From Verrucomicrobiota bacterium (lineage in GTDB: Bacteria; Verrucomicrobiota; Verrucomicrobiia; Limisphaerales; JAFGQR01), in assembly GCA_016935555.1 (NCBI GenBank), contig JAFGQR010000055.1, positions 1-49,239 on the forward strand: 49,239 bases of DNA, written 5' to 3'. Under the pieces are notes generated by a model. The model saw nothing but the letters and a program-made list of their open reading frames with translations. It searched no databases and was not told the origin of the DNA. Of this stretch, positions 1-8,843 are shown piece after piece. Position numbers and translations under genes: made by a program. Each line of letters opens with the position of its first letter. Position 1 is the stretch's first letter.

Positions 1-62
1 ACTGCTGCAATGCACGGGGCCAAGGTCCTTGGCGTTCAAACTCTCTTGGGCAATTCCAAAGC
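1..62. repeat. Repeat copy at window edge (IS1182-type 5' end fragment)
   Basis: These 62 bases are identical to 36742-36803, where the same sequence lies just upstream (minus strand) of the start of a degraded IS1182-type transposase. The match stops at base 62/63, right beside the end of the adjacent permease gene. The window therefore begins inside a second copy of this element. The transposase part would lie outside the window. Confidence 0.75.
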
Positions 63-65
63 GCG

Positions 66-992
66 CTATTCCTCCGGAATCCAGAACCGTCCCAGGCGCG
101 GTTCCCAATTGGTTTGCCCGGCCAGGACGCCGGCGACGACCAGCCCCATGGCCAGCCAGAAGGAGGCGGTCATGGGTTCGCCCAGGCAGAAGTGCGCCCA
201 GAGCATGGTGCAGGGGGGGATGAGGTTGTTAAAGAGGTACACCTCGCTGGTGTTCCAGTGCCGAAGCGCGGTGTTCCATAGCATGTAGGCCACGGCGCCG
301 CCGGCCACCACACAGTAGGTCTGCACCAGGAGCAGCACGCCATCCACCGGCAACCCCCGGGGCACGATTTCCGCCAACCCCAGCGGCAACAGCAGCACTC
401 CCGCCCGCCACATCGTGTGGGCGGTCACGGCCGAACCGGACATTTCCATGCCGAGGGCGCGGCATTGGCGGCCATAGGCGGTCCACAAGACGCTGCACAC
501 CAGGCCGAGGGCCTCGCCCGGCAGGTGTCCGGCCCCGGTCCCCAACGCCGGCCAGAACAACACCACCAGCCCTCCCAGCGCCAACCCCGCCGCCGCATAG
601 CGCTTGACCAGCTCGCGCGCCGTCCGTCCCCTCCACCCCTCCGCCAGCAGCGCCCAGACCGGGGACGCCCCCAGGTAGAGCGCCACATGCGACACGGGGA
701 TCAGCTGCGCCGCGAGATTGAAGGCGACGATGTAGAGGGCCAGGACCAGGCCGCCCCGAATCCAGAGACGCCGCTTCTGCTCGCGCGATAACGGCGGCGC
801 GTGCCCGAGCCATCGGGTCCACCGCAGCACGGCCAGCAGCAACAGGCCCGCGCATAAAAAACGCGTGGCCCCGGTCCACACCGGCGGCCAGAAGCCCACC
901 AGGAACTTCACACCCGCATTGTGGCCGCCCCACAGGAAGACGGCCACCACCAGCCCCGCCACGATCGCACCATGACTGCCGCTCGCCGACAT
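66..992 (-). CDS. EamA-type (DMT superfamily) transporter
   Basis: A 308-residue integral membrane protein of the drug/metabolite transporter superfamily, probably an inner-membrane exporter or permease of unknown substrate. It shows ten hydrophobic segments and the two-fold EamA repeat. The first half opens with AVFLWGGHNAGVKF and the second half begins near LGLVCSVLWTAYGR. A typical closing helix (FWLAMGLVVAGVLAG) lies near the C-terminus. Length is normal for the family. I chose the ATG at 992 (MSASGSHG) because the hydrophobic stretch starts soon after it; an ATG at 1083 would add a non-conserved leader. It is divergent from the fumarase genes. Substrate cannot be predicted from sequence. 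Confidence 0.85.
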   Translation of the reverse strand: MSASGSHGAIVAGLVVAVFLWGGHNAGVKFLVGFWPPVWTGATRFLCAGLLLLAVLRWTRWLGHAPPLSREQKRRLWIRGGLVLALYIVAFNLAAQLIPVSHVALYLGASPVWALLAEGWRGRTARELVKRYAAAGLALGGLVVLFWPALGTGAGHLPGEALGLVCSVLWTAYGRQCRALGMEMSGSAVTAHTMWRAGVLLLPLGLAEIVPRGLPVDGVLLLVQTYCVVAGGAVAYMLWNTALRHWNTSEVYLFNNLIPPCTMLWAHFCLGEPMTASFWLAMGLVVAGVLAGQTNWEPRLGRFWIPEE

Positions 993-1081
993 CGCGCGAG
1001 GAAACCAATCGCCCCCCGCGTCCGCAACCGCAAAGTCGCGCGGAACGTCACGCCGCCCCCGCGAAAGCCGCGCGAAAACCA

Positions 1082-1109
1082 TTGAACTTGGAAGGCCGTC
1101 GCCTATCGT
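1082..1109 (+). promoter_or_regulatory. Putative sigma-70 promoter of the fumarase genes
   Basis: TTGAAC and TATCGT are separated by 16 bases and lie 12 bases before the fumarase start codon. Each box matches four of six consensus positions. The predicted transcript would have a leader of only a few bases. Confidence 0.4.
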
Positions 1110-1121
1110 GCCCGGTGACGC

Positions 1122-2000
1122 ATGCGCGCCTTGCCCGATGCCCTGCTCGAATTGGTCCGTCGCACGTCGTCCGACATCCCGGACGATGTGCAGCGGGCCA
1201 TCCGCGCAGCGCTCGAATCGGAGCGGCAAGGCACCCTTGCGGCGTCGGCGCTCAAGATCATCGGGCGCAACATCGAGCTGGCCCGGCAGAAGTCCCAGCC
1301 CGTCTGCCAGGACACCGGCAGCATCCTGTTTTATGTGGACGGCCCGGTGGGATTCGACTCCCTCGCGTTCGAGGAGGCCGCGTGTGACGCGGTCCGGCTC
1401 GCCACCCGGAAAGGCTACCTGCGCCAGAACTCCGTCGACGCGCTGACCGGCAGGAATGACGGCACCAACGTCGGCCCGGGGTCGCCCGTGGTTCACGTCC
1501 AGCTGCGGCGCGCGCCAGGGGTGCGCGTGCGGCTGGTGCTCAAGGGCGGCGGCTGCGAGAACGTCGGGGCGCAATACTCGCTGCCCGACGAGACCCTCGG
1601 GGCGAACCGCGATTGGGACGGTTGCCGCAAAGCCATTCTGGACGCCGTTCTGCAGGCCCAGGGCAAGGGCTGCAGCCCGGGGATTCTGGGCGTCTGCATC
1701 GGCGGCGACCGTGCCACCGGCTACGCGTTTTCCAAAACCCAGTTCCTGCGCAAACTGAACGATCGCAACCCGGTGCCCGAATTGGACCGGCTCGAACAGG
1801 ACGTGGTGCAGACCGCCAACGCGCTTGGGATCGGCCCGATGGGTTTTGGCGGCGCCACCACCCTGCTGGGCGCCAAAATCCGCACCGCCAACCGCGTGCC
1901 GGCGTCGTTCTTCGTCAGCGTCAGCTACATGTGCTGGGCGTTCCGGCGGCAGGGCGTCATGCTCGATGACAACGGCACCATTCAACAATGGTTGTATTGA
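1122..2000 (+). CDS. Class I fumarate hydratase / tartrate dehydratase-type, alpha subunit
   Basis: A 292-residue N-terminal (alpha) half of an oxygen-sensitive [4Fe-4S] class I hydro-lyase, most likely fumarase: fumarate + water gives malate in the TCA cycle, in the cytoplasm. The three cluster cysteines typical of the family are visible: C62 in PVCQDTG, C145 in GGGCENV and C184 in GCSPGILG. The GRNDGTNVGPGSP segment is also characteristic. Start ATG at 1122. The beta subunit follows 99 bases downstream, so the enzyme is of the two-gene type found in archaea and many anaerobic bacteria, not the single-chain E. coli FumA. L-tartrate dehydratase has the same architecture and cannot be excluded, but a housekeeping fumarase is more probable. 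Confidence 0.9.
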   Translation: MRALPDALLELVRRTSSDIPDDVQRAIRAALESERQGTLAASALKIIGRNIELARQKSQPVCQDTGSILFYVDGPVGFDSLAFEEAACDAVRLATRKGYLRQNSVDALTGRNDGTNVGPGSPVVHVQLRRAPGVRVRLVLKGGGCENVGAQYSLPDETLGANRDWDGCRKAILDAVLQAQGKGCSPGILGVCIGGDRATGYAFSKTQFLRKLNDRNPVPELDRLEQDVVQTANALGIGPMGFGGATTLLGAKIRTANRVPASFFVSVSYMCWAFRRQGVMLDDNGTIQQWLY

Positions 2001-2099
2001 ACCAATGAGGCGATGGGCTGACACGATGACGGAGGACAAAAAAACCCGCGACCGCCCCCCCTCCATGCTTCCATCCACCCATCCCCCGGTTCCCGCCCC

Positions 2100-2690
2100 A
2101 TGCTTTCTCTGATCCCCCCCCTTTCCGAAGAGGCCGTGCGCGCGCTGCATGTGGGCGATGAAGTGGCCATTTCCGGGGTGTTGTTCACCGCGCGCGACGC
2201 GGTGCACAAGTTCCTGCACGAAGGCGGCGCATTGCCGCCGGGAGTCGACTGGCGCGGGGGGATTTTGTATCATTGCGGCCCGGTAGTGATGCGCGACGAG
2301 CGCGGCGGTTGGCACGTCACCGCCGCCGGGCCGACCACGTCGATGCGCGAGGAGCCTTACGAGGCGGATATCATCAGGACCTGCGCCCTTCGCGCGGTGA
2401 TGGGCAAGGGGGGCATGGGCGCGCGAACCCTGGCGGCGTGCAAGGAATGCGGTTGTGTCTATTTGCATGCGGTGGGCGGGGCGGCGCAGGTGCTGGCCGA
2501 GTGCATTGTCGAGGTGCGCGGGGTGCACATGCTGGAACAATTCGGCGCGCCGGAGGCCATTTGGGAGTTTGCGGTGAGGGATTTCCCGGCGGTGGTGACG
2601 ATGGACGCGCATGGGGAATCGCTGCATGACACGATCCTGGCGGCGAGCATCCGGGAGTGGGCGATGCGGCGGGATCGGCCCTCGCCGTGA
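2100..2690 (+). CDS. Class I fumarate hydratase / tartrate dehydratase-type, beta subunit
   Basis: A 196-residue C-terminal (beta) subunit that pairs with the upstream alpha subunit to form the [4Fe-4S] hydro-lyase. Family features visible are LHVGDEVAISGVLFTARD near the N-terminus, YHCGPVV, and AAGPTTSMREEPYEADII, a segment that contributes to substrate binding. GKGGMG and the C-terminal GVHMLEQFGAPEAIW segment follow. Length is typical. Start is the ATG at 2100. The 99-base spacer from the alpha gene holds no convincing promoter, so co-transcription is expected. The next gene is convergent, and a strong hairpin lies between the two. Confidence 0.9.
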   Translation: MLSLIPPLSEEAVRALHVGDEVAISGVLFTARDAVHKFLHEGGALPPGVDWRGGILYHCGPVVMRDERGGWHVTAAGPTTSMREEPYEADIIRTCALRAVMGKGGMGARTLAACKECGCVYLHAVGGAAQVLAECIVEVRGVHMLEQFGAPEAIWEFAVRDFPAVVTMDAHGESLHDTILAASIREWAMRRDRPSP

Positions 2691-2843
2691 ACTGCGCCTC
2701 CTCCTGCCGAAGGCACGGCAGTGAGTCCCGAAATGGTGTTTGTTGCTGGAGCCCTCGAGGTCGCTGTGTGCGGGGGCGGCACCGGAGCGCCGCTCCAGGC
2801 GAGGCGCCCAAGCCTGGCCGGGATCTGGGAGCAAAGCGAAGGC

Positions 2844-2890
2844 CTAGCCTGCATTTCTACCCAGGTTCCGGGTGAGAAATGCAGGTTAGA
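2844..2890. terminator. Long hairpin between convergent genes
   Basis: The arms CTAGCCTGCATTTCT and AGAAATGCAGGTTAG pair with one G-U wobble, and an inner ACCC/GGGT stem tightens the loop. The right arm overlaps the stop codon (2886-2888) of the minus-strand gene. There is no clear T-run, so it may act as a bidirectional terminator or 3'-end stabiliser rather than a classical intrinsic terminator. Confidence 0.5.
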
Positions 2891-4073
2891 GGCTGCGCAG
2901 GATCATTTCCAGGGAGAGAGTCACGTAACTGGTGACGAGCACGGGGTCGCTTTCCCACCAGCGGTTGTTTTCATTGCTCCAGGAGCCGTCCTTCTTCTGG
3001 AGATGGACGAGCCGCAGGGCGAGTTCCTTGCGCCAATCGATGCCGCGGCCGTCCGCCAGCGTCAGTTCCTTCACGCCGTAAGCCGTCAGGGCCTTGGTCA
3101 TCGTGTGAAAGTAGTAATACAGCCCCTGCGCACCCATGCCGGGGTTTTCGGCCAGGGTGTAGTTTTTCCGGAGCCAATCGTAGACGGCTTGGACGCGCGG
3201 GTCGTCGGGTTTGAGTTGGGCGTAGATGTAGCTGAGCAGGCCTGCGTAACTGATGCTGCCGTAGGAGCGCAAGGCCACACGGCCGGTGGCGGCGTTGGTG
3301 GCCTGGCCGGCCTTGCTTTCCCCCGGGAAATACACGAAGCCGCCCTTGTGGGCGGGATCGTCCGAGGCCCACGGCTCGGGATTGTGGCTGGGCAGGTTCT
3401 GGCAGTGCTGGAGGAAATGGATGGCGGCCGCCCAGTTCAAGTCGGGGTCCGCGGACGGTCCCTGGTCATTGCGGAGGTGGCGGCTGTAGTGGAGGGCCTC
3501 GAGCGCCAGGAGGGTGTTGCTCATGTCCGAATGCTCATGGGAACTGCCATAGCCGACGCCTCCGTCGAAAGGACTGTCGAGCCGGCCCTGTTGTCCGAAG
3601 TCCTTTTGGAGGCCCACGAGGAACCGCCGGGCCTTGCGGAGAGCGGGCTCGTAGTCGGGGTTGTTGGCGGCCAGCAACGCCATCATGCCCAGGGCGGTGT
3701 TGTAACTCACCAGCTGCCCCCGGTGAATGCCCCCGTCGGGCCTGATGCAGCTGGCCAGATACTCATAACCGCGCTTGAGCCACGCCGGCTCGCGCGGGCC
3801 GTAGCGCTGTCCCGGCGCCCCCTGGAACGCCATCAACGCCAGGCTGGTCACCGCCGGATGGTCGGGCGTCGACCACCAGCCGTTGGAATGCTGGCTGCCC
3901 TGAAGCCAGACCAGCCCGCGGTCGAGGGCGTGTTCGACTTCGTGCTTCAACGAGACATCCCGCAGCGGCAGCGGCACGGGAGTGACGGATTCGGACGCCA
4001 TCGTGTCCCAGCTCGTCGCCGGGAACACCAGCGCCCACGCCAGTAGGAATTGGAGGCAAGGTTCACGATGCAT
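2886..4073 (-). CDS. Exported prenyltransferase/squalene-cyclase repeat protein
   Basis: A 395-residue secreted or periplasmic protein with an N-terminal signal-like segment (LQFLLAWALVFPATS). Repeats of the terpene cyclase/prenyltransferase alpha-alpha toroid follow: GLVWLQGSQHSNGWW, GYEYLASCIRPDGG, KARRFLVGLQKDFG, AIHFLQHCQN and LVHLQKKDGSWSNENNRWW. The last has the QxxDGSW pattern of squalene-hopene cyclase repeats. No DXDD-type cyclase motif was seen, so cyclase activity should not be assumed. Such exported repeat proteins are common in Planctomycetes and Verrucomicrobia and have no agreed function. It may form a pair with the YdjY gene 129 bases upstream on the same strand. Confidence 0.8.
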   Translation of the reverse strand: MHREPCLQFLLAWALVFPATSWDTMASESVTPVPLPLRDVSLKHEVEHALDRGLVWLQGSQHSNGWWSTPDHPAVTSLALMAFQGAPGQRYGPREPAWLKRGYEYLASCIRPDGGIHRGQLVSYNTALGMMALLAANNPDYEPALRKARRFLVGLQKDFGQQGRLDSPFDGGVGYGSSHEHSDMSNTLLALEALHYSRHLRNDQGPSADPDLNWAAAIHFLQHCQNLPSHNPEPWASDDPAHKGGFVYFPGESKAGQATNAATGRVALRSYGSISYAGLLSYIYAQLKPDDPRVQAVYDWLRKNYTLAENPGMGAQGLYYYFHTMTKALTAYGVKELTLADGRGIDWRKELALRLVHLQKKDGSWSNENNRWWESDPVLVTSYVTLSLEMILRSL

Positions 4074-4202
4074 GGGGTGGCCGGGGATTTGGAATACGGA
4101 GTCTGAGCTTCGGGTCCTGCGATCATTTCATGCGTCCGGCGGGCGGCGCGCCGGTGCCGGCCGTGGACGCTCTCGAATGGACGACGCAGGGGCAGGGGAG
4201 AT

Positions 4203-5012
4203 TCACAAGGGGGCGGGGCTTGTTGGGGAGGCGGGCGGGCGCCGCGGCGGGGGGGGCGGACCGGGGATTGTGCGTGGCGGGCGATGGGTGTCGAGCAGCC
4301 GGATGGCGACGGTGACCGGCGTTTCCACCTCGGGCGATCCTTCGGAGCGGATGATCCACAGTTCGTCGTTGTCATGGCCGGGTCGCGGGTTGTTGACGAG
4401 GGCGTGGGAGTCGGTGATGACCGACACGATGGAGCCCTCGAGTTGGGCAAGGAAGGCGCCTTCGACGACGCGCGATCCGTTGTAGATCCAAGGGCCGGGA
4501 CTCAACGGCTGGCCGGTCTGCCGGTGCTGCACCCACTCCTCCCCCCGGCGGCGGTGCTCCCGGCCGCCAGCCGTCCACGTGATCTCGAGGCTGACCCGGT
4601 CGCCCGGCAGCGGCTGCCGGGGATCGTCGGGGAACGCGTTGGTGCCCGCACCCCTGGCCCCCAGGAGGAGCATGGCCACGTGAATCTGGTAGGGAGGCAC
4701 GTCGGTCCGCAGGACGCTTTCGTGCGTTTTTCCCGAACTGGCAACCAACAGGTATTCGGCAATGCCGGCGTTCATGTTGACGACGGCGGGGAAGGTGATG
4801 ACGTTGCGCTCCCGTTCCAGCCGCACCGCGCCCACCTCCAGGACGCCGGGACGGATCAGGCGCACGGGAGGAGACGCCCACGGGGAGCCTGCGCGCGCCG
4901 CGGGCGCCTCGCCGGGAGGCGCGCGATCCTCCGGGGCCCGGGCCTGTCCCGTCACCGCCATGGGCAGCCCCAGGGCAAACGCGGCCGCCAGAAGATGACG
5001 CAACGCATGCAT
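4203..5012 (-). CDS. Exported YdjY-domain protein
   Basis: A 269-residue exported protein. A signal peptide (LLAAAFALGLPMAVTGQA) is followed by the conserved YdjY-type region: ITFPAVVNMNAGIAEYLLV, GKTHESVLRTDVPPYQIHVAMLLLG and a later VITDSHALVNNPRPGHDNDE. The N-terminal linker and the final 30 residues are rich in proline and arginine and unconserved. The family is widespread in Planctomycetes and Verrucomicrobia, and its biochemical role is unknown to me. It lies upstream of the squalene-cyclase-like gene on the same strand and is divergent from glycogen phosphorylase. The ATG at 5012 immediately precedes the signal peptide. Confidence 0.8.
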   Translation of the reverse strand: MHALRHLLAAAFALGLPMAVTGQARAPEDRAPPGEAPAARAGSPWASPPVRLIRPGVLEVGAVRLERERNVITFPAVVNMNAGIAEYLLVASSGKTHESVLRTDVPPYQIHVAMLLLGARGAGTNAFPDDPRQPLPGDRVSLEITWTAGGREHRRRGEEWVQHRQTGQPLSPGPWIYNGSRVVEGAFLAQLEGSIVSVITDSHALVNNPRPGHDNDELWIIRSEGSPEVETPVTVAIRLLDTHRPPRTIPGPPPPPRRPPASPTSPAPL

Positions 5013-5277
5013 GCGTGTCGGAAACCGGCACCAGCGGACCCGAAGGGTGCGGGCAAGTCAAGACTTGTCCGTGCCGATGTTCCGCGGCGGGGCGTGCGGC
5101 CTTGCGGATCCGGCGCGTCATTGGGGCCACGGACGGGAAGGGGGGCGGTCAGGCATGGGGCGGGATCGTTTCGACGCGCCGTTGCAGAATCCCAGTTTTG
5201 TTTTGCCCGCGGGGGTGGGGCCGGGTAAGCATTGTCGCGTTGCCGGTGGCACCCTGGGTGCTTCCGTTGAGTGATTT

Positions 5278-7479
5278 ATGAGAAAAGAACCCCTGAGCGG
5301 CAAAGAACTCTCGGCATTGGTGGACGGCCTGAACCGGCTGGCGCGCAATCTGTGGTGGACGTGGAACCAGGAATCGCAGGAGATCTTCCAGGAACTTTCC
5401 CCGCGCTGCTGGCAGACCCTGTATCACAATGCCGTTGCCGTGCTGCATGAGGTGTCCAACGAGGAGCTTCGGAGCCGCCTCCGGGATCCGGCGTTTCAGG
5501 AGCGGGTGCGGCGCGTGCTGGGCATGTTCGAGGACTATCTCAAGGCCGGGAACACGTGGTGCCAGACCCACGCGCCGGCCCTCGCCGAGCCGTCCGTGGC
5601 GTATTTCAGCGCCGAGTTCGGCTTTCACGAGACCCTGCCGATTGCGGCGGGCGGGCTGGGGGTGTTGGCGGGCGACCACGCCAAATCGGCCAGCGACCTG
5701 GGGCTGGGCTTTGTGGGGATCAGCCTGTTTTATCGCGAAGGCTATTTCATGCAGTCGATCAACCATGAAAACTGGCAGACCGAGTATTATACCCTGCTGA
5801 ATCCGGAGAACCTGCCGGTGGAATCGGTGCTCGACGACAATGGGGAGCCGCTGGTGTGCGACGTCGAGATCGGGCTCAACCGGGTGTTCTTCCGCGCGTT
5901 CCGCGCCAACATCGGGCGCGTGCCGGTGTATTTGCTGGACACGGACCTTCCCGAGAACGAGCAGCATGAGCGCGATTTGACGCTGCGCGTGTATGGGGGC
6001 GACACCACGACCCGCATTCTGCAGGAGATCCTGCTGGGCATCGGCGGCGTGCGCCTGCTGCGGGCGCTCAATGTCCAGCCGGCCGTCTACCACATGAACG
6101 AGGGGCACGCCGCCTTCCTCACCCTCGAGCTGATTCGCGAGAAGCTGGCCGGGGGCGCCAGCCTGGACGACGCCATCGCCCGGACGCGCTCGCAATGCAT
6201 CTTCACGACGCACACCCCGGTGGCTGCCGGGCACGACCGGTTCAGCGCCAACCTGATGCATTTCGCGCTCAACCGCTACCTGGACGTCTCGCACCTGACC
6301 CTCGACCAGGTGATGCCGCTGGGACGCGTCCACCCGAACAATGCCGAGGAACTGTTTTGCATGACCGTCCTGGCCCTGCGCCTCTCGCGCTGCGCCAACG
6401 CCGTCAGCGAGCTTCACGGCCAGGTCAGCCGCCAAATGTGGCATGCGCTCTACCCGGCCCGGCCCGTCGACCAGGTCCCCATCGGCCACATCACCAACGG
6501 CGTCCACCTGCTGGGCTGGATGAAAGGCACCTTGCGCCGCTATTGGCGCCGCAAACTCAGCCCGCACGCCCCCGTCATCCTCACCCCCGCCCCCCCCAGC
6601 GAGGAATCCACCTTCTGGGAAACCCGCCCGCCCGGCCGCTGGGACGACGACATCAACACGCCCGAGTTCTGGAAGCGGCTTGGGGATCCGGCATTCGTCA
6701 GCGACGAGGAACTGTGGGCGCTGCGTTACAAGCTGCGCCGGGAACTGATCGAGTTCGCCCGGCGCCGGCTGCTCTTCCACGCCCAGCGCATCAGCCAGCG
6801 CGACTTCATCGCCTTCGACCACCTCCTCAACCCCGACGCCCTGACCATCGGCTTCGGCCGCCGCTTCGCCACCTACAAACGCGCCCCCCTCGTCTTCCAG
6901 CAGTTCGACAACATCGTCAAGCTCGTCCACGACAAGGAACGCCCCCTCCAGTTCATCTTCGCCGGCAAAGCCCATCCCCGCGACGACTCCGGCAAACGCT
7001 TCATCCAACACATCATCCACCTCAGCCGCTACAGCGAACTCCAGGGACACCTCGTCTTCCTCGAGAATTACGATGTCCACGTCGCCCGACAAATGGTCTC
7101 CGGCTGCGACGTGTGGCTGAACAATCCGCGCCGGCCCCTCGAAGCCTCAGGGACCAGCGGCATGAAGGGAAGCTGCCACGGCTGCCTCAACCTGAGCATC
7201 CTCGACGGCTGGTGGCGCGAGGGCTACAACGGCTCCAACGGCTTCGCCATCGGCGACGACTCCCACCCCGACAACATCGAAGAGCAGGACCGCCGCGACA
7301 GCGAAAACCTCTACCGCGTCCTCACCGAACAGGTCATCCCCTGCTTCTTTGACCGCGACGACCAAGGCATCCCGCGCAAGTGGATTCAAAGGATCCGCAA
7401 CGCCATGACCACCCTCGTCCCGCAATTCACCACCGAACGCATGGTGCGGGAATACATCCAACACTATTACCTCGCCTAG
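5278..7479 (+). CDS. glgP: Alpha-glucan (glycogen) phosphorylase, short form
   Basis: A 733-residue cytoplasmic PLP enzyme that releases glucose 1-phosphate from glycogen or maltodextrin. The N-terminal region (GLNRLARNLWWTWNQES) is the DUF3417-type segment of the compact 'alpha-glucan family phosphorylase' group. It is followed by AYFSAEFGFHETLPIAAGGLGVLAGDH, NEGHAAF, TTHTPVAAGHD, and the PLP site EASGTSGMKG, in which the lysine would bind PLP. The segment after that lysine reads GSCHGCLN where relatives usually have an alanine/asparagine-rich string. The gene overlaps the convergent fadL-like gene by four bases at its stop. Start is the ATG at 5278; no Shine-Dalgarno sequence is evident. 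Confidence 0.93.
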   Translation: MRKEPLSGKELSALVDGLNRLARNLWWTWNQESQEIFQELSPRCWQTLYHNAVAVLHEVSNEELRSRLRDPAFQERVRRVLGMFEDYLKAGNTWCQTHAPALAEPSVAYFSAEFGFHETLPIAAGGLGVLAGDHAKSASDLGLGFVGISLFYREGYFMQSINHENWQTEYYTLLNPENLPVESVLDDNGEPLVCDVEIGLNRVFFRAFRANIGRVPVYLLDTDLPENEQHERDLTLRVYGGDTTTRILQEILLGIGGVRLLRALNVQPAVYHMNEGHAAFLTLELIREKLAGGASLDDAIARTRSQCIFTTHTPVAAGHDRFSANLMHFALNRYLDVSHLTLDQVMPLGRVHPNNAEELFCMTVLALRLSRCANAVSELHGQVSRQMWHALYPARPVDQVPIGHITNGVHLLGWMKGTLRRYWRRKLSPHAPVILTPAPPSEESTFWETRPPGRWDDDINTPEFWKRLGDPAFVSDEELWALRYKLRRELIEFARRRLLFHAQRISQRDFIAFDHLLNPDALTIGFGRRFATYKRAPLVFQQFDNIVKLVHDKERPLQFIFAGKAHPRDDSGKRFIQHIIHLSRYSELQGHLVFLENYDVHVARQMVSGCDVWLNNPRRPLEASGTSGMKGSCHGCLNLSILDGWWREGYNGSNGFAIGDDSHPDNIEEQDRRDSENLYRVLTEQVIPCFFDRDDQGIPRKWIQRIRNAMTTLVPQFTTERMVREYIQHYYLA

Positions 7480-8756
7480 AAACGCACCCCCATCGTCACC
7501 AGCAGCGCGTGGCTCGTGAAATCGTATGTCCCGTCGGCGGTCTGGCCCGCGTTCCGGGCGGGCGTGGACGGCGGCGCGCTGCCGGTCACTCTCCGGGACG
7601 GACCAAAGCCGAACTGGTAGGCCACGTCGACCCCATAGCGCCTGCCCCGGTATCCGGCCCCTGCGCTGATGAAATGCCGGTCCAGGTCCGCAACCAGCGG
7701 CGTGTAGGTCGCGTTCGGAACGGAGTTCTCGCTGAAGACGTAGCCGGCGCTCACATGCCAGCGGGCGCCGAGATACCGCGTCAGTCCGGCCTCATACATC
7801 CAGCTGGGCTGCCAATCGAACGCGACCGGGATTTTCTGTTTGACCGGCCACGGAGGCGGCGCCTGCTCGAGGGTGTTCGTCTCGAAGCTGCTCCAATCCG
7901 TGTAGTCCGCGTTGAACTCCAGGTTCCACCGCGGGGTCGGCCGATAGGAAATGCCGAACACCACGCTCAGCGGGAAGGAATACTTTGTCGTCGCGGAGCG
8001 GCGGGTGACCGGGATGACGGGGTATTGCTGGAATTCGGTCTTGCCGTCGAAGGTGACCGGGGTGGAGCCGCGGAGGGCGGCTCCCAGGGAGATTGCCCGG
8101 TGAGGCTGCCAGAGCACCCCCGCATTGTAGCCGGCGCTCCAACCCTGCCCTTTGAAGCGAAAATAGTTCGGCAAAGGCTGCGCATACCGAAGCAGCCCCT
8201 GTTCGAGTTCCATCTCCGCGTAATTGGCCATCACGCCGGCTCCCAGAAAAAGTCCCGGCGCCAAGGGCAGGGCCACCACCGGGTTGATCGTGACATGCGT
8301 CAGCGAACCCTCGATCGCCACCGCCCGGAACCCGGTGTCCTGGGGCCATTTCCCGCCCAGCCCGTAGGCCGAGTAGACCCCCAGACCGAACTTCAGCGGA
8401 CACTCGCGCGGCGCCCAGCAGTAAAACAGCTGGGGCACCGCCGCGAGTTTCCGCCGGAGGTGGAACCGGTTGGTGCCGGCGGGCGCCGGAGGGGTGAATC
8501 CGGGGTTGAAATGAATGCCATAGAGGCCGAAGCGCGCGTGGTGGCCTTCGAGTTGAGCGATCCCGGCCGGATTGTAGTGGATGGCGGAAGGATTGTTGGC
8601 GGTGGCCACAAACGCCTCGCCACGGGCGGTGGCGAAACCGTCCTGGCTTGCCAGGCGCATCCCTCCAGCCCAAAGCCCCGGGGGCACGCCGATGGTCACG
8701 GCTGCCAAGGCGACCGCCACGGTGTTCCGCCCGCGCATAAACAACAGCCCGTGCAT
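7476..8756 (-). CDS. OmpP1/FadL-family outer-membrane transport protein
   Basis: A 426-residue outer-membrane beta-barrel of the FadL type, which takes up long-chain fatty acids or other hydrophobic compounds. After a signal peptide (VAVALAAVTIGVPPGLWAGG), the mature protein begins GMRLASQDGFATARGEAFVATANNPSAIHYNPAGIAQLEG. This is the NPA hatch signature that defines the family. The rest shows alternating strands ending in a C-terminal aromatic (LLVTMGVRF), as expected for BAM-dependent insertion. The start may be the ATG at 8756 or, equally plausibly, at 8738. It is divergent from the SGNH-like gene. Confidence 0.85.
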   Translation of the reverse strand: MHGLLFMRGRNTVAVALAAVTIGVPPGLWAGGMRLASQDGFATARGEAFVATANNPSAIHYNPAGIAQLEGHHARFGLYGIHFNPGFTPPAPAGTNRFHLRRKLAAVPQLFYCWAPRECPLKFGLGVYSAYGLGGKWPQDTGFRAVAIEGSLTHVTINPVVALPLAPGLFLGAGVMANYAEMELEQGLLRYAQPLPNYFRFKGQGWSAGYNAGVLWQPHRAISLGAALRGSTPVTFDGKTEFQQYPVIPVTRRSATTKYSFPLSVVFGISYRPTPRWNLEFNADYTDWSSFETNTLEQAPPPWPVKQKIPVAFDWQPSWMYEAGLTRYLGARWHVSAGYVFSENSVPNATYTPLVADLDRHFISAGAGYRGRRYGVDVAYQFGFGPSRRVTGSAPPSTPARNAGQTADGTYDFTSHALLVTMGVRF

Positions 8757-8843
8757 ACGCACAAACACCCCCGCAAGCAAGCACATCCGCCCACACCCCC
8801 CGCCTTGACTTGCCTTCAGCGCCGGATCCCCCCAAGCTGAGGC

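Noticed and set aside
66..2834. A 922-codon open frame on the minus strand across the fumarase genes.
   Set aside because: Only the part from 992 down to 66 (the DMT permease) has conserved sequence. The remainder is antisense to two clear fumarase subunits and reads as an Arg/Ala/His-rich shadow frame.
5247..5261. A second GG-N10-GC element, TGGCAC with GTGC, upstream of glycogen phosphorylase.
   Set aside because: The -12 half is weak, and the bases form a GCACCC/GGGTGC palindrome that could explain the match. The implied start of transcription would be about five bases before the ATG. The evidence is not strong enough to call a sigma-54 promoter.
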